In this document: positions 1 through 5,504 of the stretch, in pieces
Layout: each line of letters begins with the position of its first letter
How positions within the stretch are numbered: the stretch's first letter is position 1
Made by a program: the position numbers and the translations under genes
Notes under the pieces: model-generated
What the model was told of the DNA's origin: nothing
Databases searched by the model: none
The model's input: the letters and a program-made list of their open reading frames with translations, nothing else
NCBI GenBank assembly: GCA_023394255.1
Contig: JAEXAZ010000031.1
Span: forward strand, 1 to 7,058
Direction: 5' to 3'
DNA from: Bacillota bacterium
Lineage (GTDB): Bacteria > Bacillota > Clostridia > Oscillospirales > Ruminococcaceae
DNA length: 7,058 nucleotides

Positions 1-534
1 ATGAAGCACAGCAGCGGGTTGCTGCTGGGAGGAATTTCGGCTGACATGGTTTCGGCGGCCGTTATGGTGCTAAGCGTTGCGGTGCTTGGTTTTCTGTATT
101 TTACCGCGACGGAAAAAAGCCCGTGGCTGCTCTGTTTCCTGTTTATCCAGACGATTTTTATGTTTACGACCCGCATGCATGAGCGTTATCAGATTCCCGC
201 CGTTTTGTTTTCGCTCCTCGCGTGCCTGCACCACCGCAGCAGGGAACTCTTCGCCAGTTACCTTGCTGTTACCGCAGTAACTTTCCTAAATCATTTTCTG
301 GTTTTGGAATATGTCCTTTCCGGCAAGGCAATGCCCGGATTTTTCGAAGTCATCTGTGTGCTGATGTCCTATGTAAACCTGTTTGTATACATGACGACGG
401 TTTATTTCACTGTGCGGCTGCTCTACCGCTACGGACATTTTCATTTTGCGGGCGCCTTCAAATGTGTTCTGCCGGAGAAATGGCGGAAATATGTTCCCGA
501 TTATAAAAACAGGCAAAGCAGCCATAAGCTATAA
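1..534 (+). CDS. C-terminal part of a GT-C family membrane glycosyltransferase (Gpi18/mannosyltransferase-like)
   Basis: The 177 residues read here are strongly hydrophobic, with membrane segments at roughly 14-34, 41-57, 64-75, 85-103 and 117-140, and a basic cytoplasmic-looking tail from about 155. The most telling motif is MHERY at residues 59-63 followed by an IPA-type membrane segment. That pattern is seen near the C-terminus of bacterial GT-C glycosyltransferases related to Gpi18/PIG-V mannosyltransferases, which use polyprenyl-phosphate sugars at the membrane. Such proteins are usually 400 residues or more and carry catalytic acidic residues in an N-terminal loop that is not present here. 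An ATG lies at base 1 of the window, but I think it is an internal methionine and that the gene begins upstream; a truncated remnant is possible. The stop codon is at 532-534 and the next gene starts 16 bases later, so the two are probably cotranscribed. Family call is moderately sure; the sugar and acceptor are unknown. Confidence 0.6.
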   Translation: MKHSSGLLLGGISADMVSAAVMVLSVAVLGFLYFTATEKSPWLLCFLFIQTIFMFTTRMHERYQIPAVLFSLLACLHHRSRELFASYLAVTAVTFLNHFLVLEYVLSGKAMPGFFEVICVLMSYVNLFVYMTTVYFTVRLLYRYGHFHFAGAFKCVLPEKWRKYVPDYKNRQSSHKL

Positions 535-550
535 GATAAGGGTGAACTGA

Positions 551-1117
551 ATGAATGTTTTTGCGCACATCACGATGGGAAGATATCTTTATTCCTACTT
601 TAAAAAGAATCTGAACCTGGAGCTGGATAAGGCGACTTTTGTCCGATGGAATTTTCTGCCCGATATTGCGCCAAGCCTGCTGAAACTCTCCCATTTTAAA
701 AAAGATATTTATGATCTTGTGATGGACAAAGCGGAATATCTGGCAACAGAGGGAGAATCCATGAGTACCCGGGAATACAGCAAGCAGCTGGGCATCCTGT
801 GCCACTTTATGTCGGATTTCTTCTGCTATGCGCACGCCGAATATTTTGAAGGCAGCAAAATTGAGCATCTGAAATATGAACTGAAAATGCAGTTTTACGG
901 GTATCGCAGGCGGGGCATGCTGCACGCGGTTGACCTGATTTCCAATGCCGCGGAAATTGACCGGTCTCTTGCCCTGTATGAACAGATTAACCTGCTGCAC
1001 GATCAATACAGGCAGATGGAGCCTTCCTATGGTGTGGACTTTATCTATTCGATGACGGCCTGTGTTGATTTGGTAATGGATATGATGCCAAACCCTGCCG
1101 CTGTACCGGCAACTTAA
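551..1117 (+). CDS. Zinc-dependent phospholipase C-like family protein
   Basis: This 188-residue protein resembles the small zinc-dependent phospholipase C/D-like proteins common in Clostridia. Candidate metal ligands are His6 in the N-terminal FAHITMGR stretch, Asp38 in NFLPDI (34-39), His85 and Asp89 in CHFMSDF (84-90), His95, and perhaps His106. That arrangement, with an N-terminal His, then a PD motif and then HxxxD on helices, is typical of the zinc PLC / S1-P1 nuclease-like helical fold. There is no signal peptide or membrane segment, unlike secreted clostridial alpha-toxin, and no C-terminal PLAT domain, so this is probably a cytoplasmic hydrolase rather than a toxin. The true substrate is unknown. 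The start at 551 is supported by AAGGGTG at 538-544, six bases upstream. It follows the membrane glycosyltransferase gene by 16 bases, suggesting one transcript, and the terminator lies right behind its TAA stop. Family call is fairly sure; enzymatic activity is inference. Confidence 0.72.
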   Translation: MNVFAHITMGRYLYSYFKKNLNLELDKATFVRWNFLPDIAPSLLKLSHFKKDIYDLVMDKAEYLATEGESMSTREYSKQLGILCHFMSDFFCYAHAEYFEGSKIEHLKYELKMQFYGYRRRGMLHAVDLISNAAEIDRSLALYEQINLLHDQYRQMEPSYGVDFIYSMTACVDLVMDMMPNPAAVPAT

Positions 1118-1122
1118 AAAAG

Positions 1123-1158
1123 AAAAGGGTTCCGGATGTTTAGATCCGGAACCCTTTT
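1123..1158. terminator. Bidirectional intrinsic terminator between convergent operons
   Basis: A perfect 15-bp stem (arms 1123-1137 and 1144-1158) encloses a 6-base loop, GTTTAG. The + strand reads into TTTTT at 1155-1159. On the - strand the stem is followed by CTTTTCTTTTTT-like sequence (complement of 1115-1127). It starts six bases after the stop of the phospholipase-like gene and ends ten bases from the stop of the ATPase gene, so it can end transcripts from both sides. Confidence 0.93.
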
Positions 1159-1167
1159 TGAATCTGT

Positions 1168-1896
1168 TTACAGAACCTGATTTAAAAAGTTAATGGTACG
1201 CTGCTCTTTCGGGGAGCTGAAAATCTGCTCGGGAGTTCCCTGCTCCACGATCACCCCGGCGTCCATAAAGATGACGCGGTCCGCAACCTCACGGGCAAAG
1301 CCCATTTCATGGGTAACGACCACCATCGTCATTCCCGCGTCCGCCAGCTGGCGCATAACCGCCAGGACCTCGCCGACCATTTCGGGGTCCAGCGCGGAGG
1401 TCGGCTCATCAAACAGCATGATATCCGGTTCCATCGCCAGCGCCCTGGCGATCGCCACACGCTGCTGCTGCCCGCCGGACAGCTGGGCCGGATAGGCGTC
1501 GGCCTTGTCGGCCAGCCCGACGCGGGTCAGAAGCTCGGAGACCTTTTTCGCTGCGGCGGCCTTGTCCATCTTTTTGCGGTCAAGGGGCGCCATCATAATA
1601 TTTTTCTGAACGGTCAGGTGCGGGAACAGATTAAACTGCTGAAACACCATTCCGATATTTTCCCGAATCTTATTGATGTCGGAAGCTTTGTCGGTGAGCA
1701 CAAATCCGTCTACCATAACCTCGCCGGAAGTGGGTTCCTCCAGCTTGTTCAGGCAGCGCAGGAAGGTGCTTTTGCCGGAGCCGGAAGGCCCGATCATGCA
1801 GACGACCTCTCCGTCTTTTACATCCAGGTCGATTCCGCAAAGCACGTCCAGCTTTCCGAAGCTTTTATGTAAATTTTTAACGCTTACCTTTGCCAT
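1168..1896 (-). CDS. Polar amino acid ABC transporter, ATP-binding protein (GlnQ/HisP family)
   Basis: This 242-residue protein is a full-length ABC ATPase of the polar amino acid uptake family, whose members are normally 240-255 residues. It hydrolyses ATP on the cytoplasmic face to drive import through the permease encoded just upstream. Visible motifs are Walker A GPSGSGKST (36-44), the Q-loop in MVFQQF (83-88), signature LSGGQQQR (139-146), Walker B IMLFDEP (159-165), the D-loop SALD (167-170) and the H-loop His196 in VVVTHEMG. The block VFQQFNLFPHLTV is characteristic of the amino acid subfamily. All catalytic residues are present. The ATG lies inside the permease gene, giving a 20-bp overlap, with AGGAAG (complement of 1904-1909) seven bases upstream; this implies translational coupling. 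It is the last gene of the - strand operon and ends at the terminator at 1123-1158. Subfamily is secure; the transported amino acid cannot be read from the ATPase. Confidence 0.96.
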   Translation of the reverse strand: MAKVSVKNLHKSFGKLDVLCGIDLDVKDGEVVCMIGPSGSGKSTFLRCLNKLEEPTSGEVMVDGFVLTDKASDINKIRENIGMVFQQFNLFPHLTVQKNIMMAPLDRKKMDKAAAAKKVSELLTRVGLADKADAYPAQLSGGQQQRVAIARALAMEPDIMLFDEPTSALDPEMVGEVLAVMRQLADAGMTMVVVTHEMGFAREVADRVIFMDAGVIVEQGTPEQIFSSPKEQRTINFLNQVL

Positions 1897-2581
1897 ACGA
1901 AATCTTCCTTTCGATCAGTTTGGAAATCCTTGAAAGGATCGTGATAGTCACCAAATAATAGAGGGCCGTAATCGACCATATTTTGAACGATTCAAAGTTG
2001 ACCGCGACAATCAGCTTGCCGGTCTGGGTCAGTTCTCGCAGGCCGACTACCGAAATGATGGAGGTATCTTTCAGCGTGATGATAAACTGGTTGACCATTG
2101 ACGGGATGACAATTTTAACCGCTTGAGGAAGAACAACTTTCGCCATGGCGTGGGAATAAGGGAGCCCCAGGCTGCGGGCGGCTTCCATCTGTCCGGAATT
2201 GACCGCTTCAATGCCGCCGCGGAAAATCTCCGAGAGATAGGCGCCCGCGTTGAGCGAAAGCGTAATGATCCCCGCCGTATCCGCGCTCATGCGGACGCTG
2301 AGCAGCTGCGTCATTCCGAAATAGATAAAGAATACCTGCACCAGCACAGGCGTCCCGCGGATAACATCAATATAAACCTGCGAAATAAAATTCAGAATCC
2401 TGCTGCGGGAGATCTGGAACAGACAGGAGATCAGCCCAAGGACGGTTGCAAAAACCAACGAAAAAAGCGTGATTTTGATTGTTATGCCCCAGCCAACCAA
2501 AAAACGGGGGAAAGTCGATATAAGCAATTCAAAAAAGGCCACAGAGACCGCCCTTTCTCCAGCGACGAAATGGAACTGCAT
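1877..2581 (-). CDS. Polar amino acid ABC transporter, permease (GlnP/HisM family)
   Basis: This 234-residue inner-membrane protein forms the translocation pore of the importer; in this family a single permease gene usually works as a homodimer. It contains the family motif DVIRGTPVLVQ (72-82), the cytoplasmic EAA loop GGIEAVNSGQMEAARSLGLP (122-141) that docks on the ATPase, and IITLKDTSI (167-175). Membrane segments lie around 30-52, 70-93, 103-120, 155-180 and 203-220. The ATG at 2581 is preceded by GAGG seven bases upstream. A GTG at codon 14 (2542-2540), with AAAGGGCGG upstream, would give a 221-residue protein whose N-terminus also fits the family, so the start is not settled. The gene follows the binding-protein gene after a 95-base gap holding a long hairpin, and overlaps the ATPase gene by 20 bp. 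Family is secure; the substrate is unknown. Confidence 0.95.
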   Translation of the reverse strand: MQFHFVAGERAVSVAFFELLISTFPRFLVGWGITIKITLFSLVFATVLGLISCLFQISRSRILNFISQVYIDVIRGTPVLVQVFFIYFGMTQLLSVRMSADTAGIITLSLNAGAYLSEIFRGGIEAVNSGQMEAARSLGLPYSHAMAKVVLPQAVKIVIPSMVNQFIITLKDTSIISVVGLRELTQTGKLIVAVNFESFKIWSITALYYLVTITILSRISKLIERKISYGKGKR

Positions 2582-2614
2582 CCGCCATCCTCAGCCGCTG
2601 GATGATGAACGGAC

Positions 2615-2651
2615 AATTACGCATCCGAACAGGTTGTCCGGATGCGTAATT
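2615..2651 (-). promoter_or_regulatory. Intercistronic hairpin between binding protein and permease genes
   Basis: Arms of 13 bp (2615-2627 and 2639-2651) are perfectly complementary around an 11-base loop. In the - strand RNA the loop can fold further as a G-U pair plus ACA/UGU over ACC. No run of U follows the stem on the - strand, so it is not a standard terminator. By analogy with other importer operons it may block 3' exonucleases and keep binding-protein mRNA more abundant than permease mRNA. The structure is seen; the function is inferred. Confidence 0.7.
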
Positions 2652-2676
2652 TCATGCTGTTTAGATTTAATTATAC

Positions 2677-3519
2677 TTATTTTGCAATGTATGTGTCAAG
2701 GATTTCTTGATATTTACCGTTATCTTGCAAATTTTTCAGTCCATCATTAAACATTTTGAGCAGTTCGGTATTTTCTCCCTTGGAAACAGCAAACCCATAA
2801 GAGGAGCCCTGCTCCTTTTCCGTGACGATTTTCAGGCCGTTGCCCTGGGTAACGCCGTAGCCGAGCACCGGATAGTCTTCAAAGCACGCAACGGAGTTGC
2901 CGGCTTTCACGTCTTCGTACATATTTGCGGAATCATCAAAGGTAGTGGTGGTGAAGCCGTACTGGTCTTTGATGGACTCTGCGAAGGTTGCGCCTTCGGT
3001 TCCGACCTTGATCGCGACATTTTTGCCTTTCAAATCCTCATAGGATTTGATGGTCTCGTCGGCGGCGGCAATACCCATTACCACGCCGGAATCAAAATAA
3101 GGCTCGGAAAAATCGAATTTCTGCTTGCGCTCGTCCGTGATGCTCATACCGGCGATGACGCCGTCACACTGTTTGGCTTCCAGCGCGGTGACCGCGGCGC
3201 TGAAACCGAGCGACTGCACTTCATATTTGAAGCCCTGGTCTTCCGCGATGGCGGCGAGCAGGTCCATATCGATTCCGATTTTTTGGCCGGAAGCGTCTTC
3301 AAATTCGAACGGTGCGAACGTCGTGTCCGTGGCGATAAGATAGGTCTTGTCGGAATCCGCGGCAGGGGACGCGTCGGCGGCCGCCTCGGAAGAAGCAGCG
3401 TCAGACGGAGCCGCCTCGGAAGAGGGCGCGGGGGTTTCGTTCTTCGCGCCGCACGCAGCGATGGAAGCGGACATTGCAAGTGCCAGAGAGAGAGCCAGAA
3501 GTTTGTTTATCCTTTTCAT
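2677..3519 (-). CDS. Polar amino acid ABC transporter, substrate-binding lipoprotein (family 3)
   Basis: This 280-residue protein captures a polar amino acid outside the cell and hands it to the permease encoded downstream. Residues 1-22 form a lipoprotein signal peptide with lipobox IAAC, placing the lipidated cysteine at 23. Residues 24-57 are a low-complexity Ala/Ser/Glu/Asp tether. The family 3 solute-binding domain follows: DTTFAPFEF (65-73), GIDMDLL (82-88), GMSITDERKQKFDFSEPY (124-141), VGTEGAT (172-178) and EDYPV (214-218). Arg131 and Asp215 sit where this family contacts the carboxylate and amino groups of the ligand. I chose the ATG at 3519 because TAGGAGG lies seven bases upstream and the signal peptide begins there; a longer reading from 3576 would overlap that binding site and add a non-signal extension. 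It is the first gene of the - strand operon. Side-chain specificity is unresolved: it is GlnH-like, but cystine, arginine and others are possible. Confidence 0.95.
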   Translation of the reverse strand: MKRINKLLALSLALAMSASIAACGAKNETPAPSSEAAPSDAASSEAAADASPAADSDKTYLIATDTTFAPFEFEDASGQKIGIDMDLLAAIAEDQGFKYEVQSLGFSAAVTALEAKQCDGVIAGMSITDERKQKFDFSEPYFDSGVVMGIAAADETIKSYEDLKGKNVAIKVGTEGATFAESIKDQYGFTTTTFDDSANMYEDVKAGNSVACFEDYPVLGYGVTQGNGLKIVTEKEQGSSYGFAVSKGENTELLKMFNDGLKNLQDNGKYQEILDTYIAK

Positions 3520-3526
3520 TGTTTTT

Positions 3527-3533
3527 CCTCCTA
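3527..3533 (-). promoter_or_regulatory. Ribosome binding site of the polar amino acid binding lipoprotein
   Basis: The - strand reads TAGGAGG seven bases before the ATG at 3519. This near-perfect site decides the start in favour of the 280-residue protein over the 299-residue reading beginning at 3576. Confidence 0.9.
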
Positions 3534-3563
3534 TTGTGTAGACTCGTTTTGGGTGGACCTGCG

Positions 3564-3589
3564 TGCAGGAAAACACGTGAAATCCTGCA
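3564..3589 (-). promoter_or_regulatory. Nested dyad in the leader of the polar amino acid operon
   Basis: Outer arms TGCAGGA (3564-3570) and TCCTGCA (3583-3589) share their centre with the inner palindrome CACGTG (3574-3579), each separated from it by AAA. As RNA on the - strand the outer arms give a 7-bp hairpin with a 12-base loop in the 5' leader; as DNA the whole is a 26-bp partly symmetric site downstream of the predicted start point. A further GCAGG (complement of 3558-3562) could compete for the same CCTGC. The symmetry is seen; an operator or leader-switch role is inference. Confidence 0.45.
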
Positions 3590-3635
3590 AACAGATTTGT
3601 ACATAAGACCCATTATCTGGAATCCAGCATTTTAT

Positions 3636-3665
3636 ATTGTAGCAGGAAACAAGGCGTTTTGTCAA
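3636..3665 (-). promoter_or_regulatory. Sigma-A promoter of the polar amino acid transporter operon
   Basis: On the - strand a perfect -35 box TTGACA (complement of 3660-3665) is followed by an 18-bp spacer and a -10 box TACAAT (complement of 3636-3641). Transcription should start near 3629, giving a leader of about 110 nt before the ATG at 3519. The boxes match consensus at 11 of 12 bases, and no other - strand pair in the spacer is as good. Confidence 0.85.
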
Positions 3666-3971
3666 TCCCTGCGTGGATTTGCAAAGGGCGGTCCCGACAA
3701 TCAAAAAAGGAGCGGATCTTTTTAAAAAGTGCAACTGGTGCAAGCGGCGGATGCAAGCGGAGTGCCGTTATCAGGCAGATTGGCCGTTTTAGGGGAAACC
3801 TGTATTTTCTTGTCGAAACGGTTATCCGCCTGCAGGGCAAACCGTGATAATATTCAAAACAGATTGATCAAACCGGCAAAAAAATGGAAATTCTGTAAAT
3901 TCGAATCAGGGGAAGTGCTTCTAAAATGAGGACGATTGTGTGCCATAGACGGATATTGGAAGAATAAGTTG

Positions 3972-3994
3972 TAAAATTTTTGTGATCAATTTTA
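3972..3994. promoter_or_regulatory. A+T-rich dyad, possible operator
   Basis: Arms TAAAATT (3972-3978) and AATTTTA (3988-3994) are perfect inverted copies around nine bases. It lies about 165 bp upstream of the livJ -35 box and about 305 bp upstream of the - strand promoter. The arms recall AATTTT half-sites of regulators such as CodY, but the spacing does not match the CodY 15-mer, and such dyads arise readily in A+T-rich DNA. Treat it as a weak candidate. Confidence 0.25.
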
Positions 3995-4158
3995 TTAATA
4001 TTGTCTAATTTATTGCCAAAAATACTAAAAATTAAAAATTATGGTTATATAATAGGTATATATATTTGCAAAATCTGAAGAATTTATGAATATTTCTAAA
4101 ACTCAGTAGGTTTGGATATAGATGATTGGCGAAAAAAGCAATGGATTTTACATAAAAA

Positions 4159-4187
4159 TTGCAATATACTTTTTAAAAGCGTATGAT
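4159..4187 (+). promoter_or_regulatory. Likely sigma-A promoter of the branched-chain amino acid transporter operon
   Basis: A -35-like TTGCAA (4159-4164), a 17-bp spacer and a -10-like TATGAT (4182-4187) are well spaced and lie at the downstream end of the A+T-rich block. The expected start point is near 4194, giving a leader of about 50 nt before the ATG at 4244. The -35 box matches only four of six consensus bases. A perfect TATAAT at 4048-4053 has no partner -35 box and is a less likely alternative. Confidence 0.6.
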
Positions 4188-4230
4188 GATTTAAAGCGCT
4201 AAGCAACATGAAACCACATCCGCTGAAATT

Positions 4231-4236
4231 AGGAGG
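4231..4236 (+). promoter_or_regulatory. Ribosome binding site of the livJ-like gene
   Basis: AGGAGG ends seven bases before the ATG at 4244. It decides the start: an in-frame ATG at 4208 has no such site and would put a hydrophilic stretch in front of the signal peptide. Confidence 0.92.
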
Positions 4237-4243
4237 AAAGAAT

Positions 4244-5437
4244 ATGAAAAAGTTTTTTGCTGTGGCACTCGCTGCCGTCATGGCCGCGACAACCTTCGCG
4301 GGTTGCGGCGCCAAGACGGAAACACCTTCATCCGAGGCCGGGTCCGAAGCCGCTTCTTCCGGGGCTGCATCTGAAGCCGCATCCGGAGAGACGATTAAAA
4401 TCGGCTGCCTTGCTCCGCTGACCGGAGAGGTTTCCACTTACGGAATTGCCGCTTCCAACGGAATTAAAATGGGTATAGACGAAATCAACGAAAACGGCGG
4501 CATCGGCGGAAAGCAGATTGAACTGATCACGCTGGATGAAAAAGGCGACCCGACTGAAGCTGTCAACGCCTACAACAAGCTGGTTGACCAGGGAATCGTC
4601 GCCCTGATCGGCGACGTCACTTCCAAGCCCTGCCTGGCTGTCGCAGAAGTTGCGCTTCAGGACAATATGCCGATGTTGACTGCTACCGGAACCGCCGAGG
4701 ATATTACCAAGGTCGGAGAAAATGTGTTCCGCACCTGCTTTATGGACCCGTTCCAGGGCCAGATTATGGCGACTTTTGCCGCCGATAACCTGAGCGCGAA
4801 AAAAGTGGCCGCCATCTTCGATACCAGTTCCGACTATTCCAAGGGCCTTGCGGATTCGTTTAAAGCGCAGGCTGAGTCGAAAGGCCTGGAAGTGGTTGCG
4901 TTCGAGGGCTATGCTGCTGCCGATACCGACTTTACCACACTGCTGAACAAGGTCATCGCGACTGCTCCGGACGCCCTGTTCGTTCCGGATTACTACGGCG
5001 ACGTTTCCCTGATTCTTGACCAGGCCCGCACCGCCGGTTATGAAGGCGCGATGCTCGGCGGCGACGGCTGGGACGGCGTGCTGTCCACTCTGCCTGCCGA
5101 CAAGCTTTCCGTTGCGGACAACGGCTATTTCTCCAACCACTATTCCGCTGCCGACGAAGCCGCCGCGAAGTTCCTGGAGAAATACAAGGCTGCCTTTAAC
5201 CTTGACGGCAATGCGTTTGCCGCCCTCGGCTACGACTCCGCTTTCATCATGGCGCAGGCGATTGAAGCTGCCGGCTCCACCGACAGCCAGGCAATTGTAG
5301 ACGCTTTGAAAGGAACCGAATTTGACGGCGTAACCGGCCACATCACCTTTGATGAGAACGGCGACCCGATCAAGAGCGTAGCGGTTACCAAGTTTGTGGA
5401 CGGCAAAGCGGAGCTTGCTGCGAAAGTAGAAGCGTAA
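4244..5437 (+). CDS. livJ: Branched-chain-type amino acid ABC transporter, substrate-binding lipoprotein
   Basis: This 397-residue protein is the extracellular receptor of a Liv-type importer (leucine/isoleucine/valine-binding, type 1 periplasmic fold). Residues 1-20 form a lipoprotein signal peptide with lipobox FAGC and the lipidated Cys at 21; residues 22-49 are a Ser/Ala/Glu/Gly tether. The binding domain starts with IKIGCLAPLTGEVSTYG (51-67), then GIDEINENGGIGGKQIEL (77-94), GDVTSK (123-128), TATGTAEDIT (146-155), DYYGD (249-253) and GGDGWDG (272-278). GDVTSK and ATGT lie where LivJ-family proteins hold the ligand's carboxylate and amine. Length is normal for a lipoprotein member of the family. 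It is the first gene of the + strand operon and is followed by a hairpin and livH. The family is secure, but Liv-type systems can also carry other amino acids, amides or small organic acids, so branched-chain specificity is inference from family. Confidence 0.93.
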   Translation: MKKFFAVALAAVMAATTFAGCGAKTETPSSEAGSEAASSGAASEAASGETIKIGCLAPLTGEVSTYGIAASNGIKMGIDEINENGGIGGKQIELITLDEKGDPTEAVNAYNKLVDQGIVALIGDVTSKPCLAVAEVALQDNMPMLTATGTAEDITKVGENVFRTCFMDPFQGQIMATFAADNLSAKKVAAIFDTSSDYSKGLADSFKAQAESKGLEVVAFEGYAAADTDFTTLLNKVIATAPDALFVPDYYGDVSLILDQARTAGYEGAMLGGDGWDGVLSTLPADKLSVADNGYFSNHYSAADEAAAKFLEKYKAAFNLDGNAFAALGYDSAFIMAQAIEAAGSTDSQAIVDALKGTEFDGVTGHITFDENGDPIKSVAVTKFVDGKAELAAKVEA

Positions 5438-5476
5438 TCTCAGCTTCCGGAAACCATCAATAAGGATATTTGCCGC

Positions 5477-5504
5477 AGGGCAGAGCAGACCGCTCTGCCC
5501 TTTT
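5477..5504 (+). terminator. Hairpin with short T-run between livJ and livH, likely partial terminator
   Basis: A G+C-rich stem of 9 bp, or 10 with a closing A-T pair (arms 5477-5486 and 5492-5501), has a five-base loop AGACC and is followed by only TTTT (5501-5504) and then GG. The stem is strong but the T-run is short, which fits attenuation: most transcripts end after the binding-protein gene and some continue into the permeases. It starts 40 bases after the livJ stop. Confidence 0.72.

Larger units (their letters stand above)
3520..4243. other. Divergent intergenic region between two amino acid transporters, no gene seen
   Basis: About 720 bp separate the two binding-protein starts. It holds the two outward-facing promoters and their leaders. 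Between them, 3666-3850 is mixed in composition and contains TGCAAGCGG twice (3739-3747, 3752-3760), the 12-bp palindrome CTTTTTAAAAAG (3718-3729), and an interrupted inverted repeat ACGGTT/AACCGT (3818-3823, 3840-3845). From about 3950 to 4200 it becomes very A+T rich; 4021-4080 has only 10 G or C in 60 bases. Short reading frames of 60-75 codons exist on both strands, but none has a placed ribosome binding site or a recognisable product. I see no tRNA, riboswitch consensus or mobile element. Confidence 0.75.

Noticed and set aside
3520..3576. N-terminal extension of the polar amino acid binding lipoprotein from 3576
   Set aside because: The extension contains the TAGGAGG that serves the ATG at 3519, and the signal peptide begins at that inner ATG.
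2707..3606. 299-codon + strand frame opposite the polar amino acid binding protein
   Set aside because: It is a shadow frame rich in Arg and Gly runs that mirror the Ala/Ser tether codons; the - strand gene has full family motifs.
3520..3629. T-box or known amino acid riboswitch in the - strand leader
   Set aside because: The leader is too short for a T-box and I see no T-box AGGGUGGNACCGCG-like sequence or lysine/glycine riboswitch core.
3704..3729. AAAAAG/CTTTTT inverted repeat as a terminator
   Set aside because: The stem is almost all A-T with no G+C core and no gene ends nearby, so it is unlikely to terminate transcription.
3531..3847. Several overlapping 60-80 codon frames around the - strand promoter and leader
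   Set aside because: They cross a near-consensus promoter and the leader dyad, lack ribosome binding sites and show no protein-like composition.
3890..3920. TTCGAATC resembling a tRNA T-loop
   Set aside because: The flanking bases cannot form a T-stem, and no acceptor or anticodon arm is present.
3729..3929. 66-codon + strand frame beginning with GTG in the divergent spacer
   Set aside because: The nearest AGGAG is too far upstream, the product has no recognisable feature, and related frames on both strands overlap it, as expected by chance.
4208..4243. N-terminal extension of the livJ-like protein from the ATG at 4208
   Set aside because: It has no ribosome binding site and would place a hydrophilic stretch before the signal peptide; the ATG at 4244 has a perfect AGGAGG.
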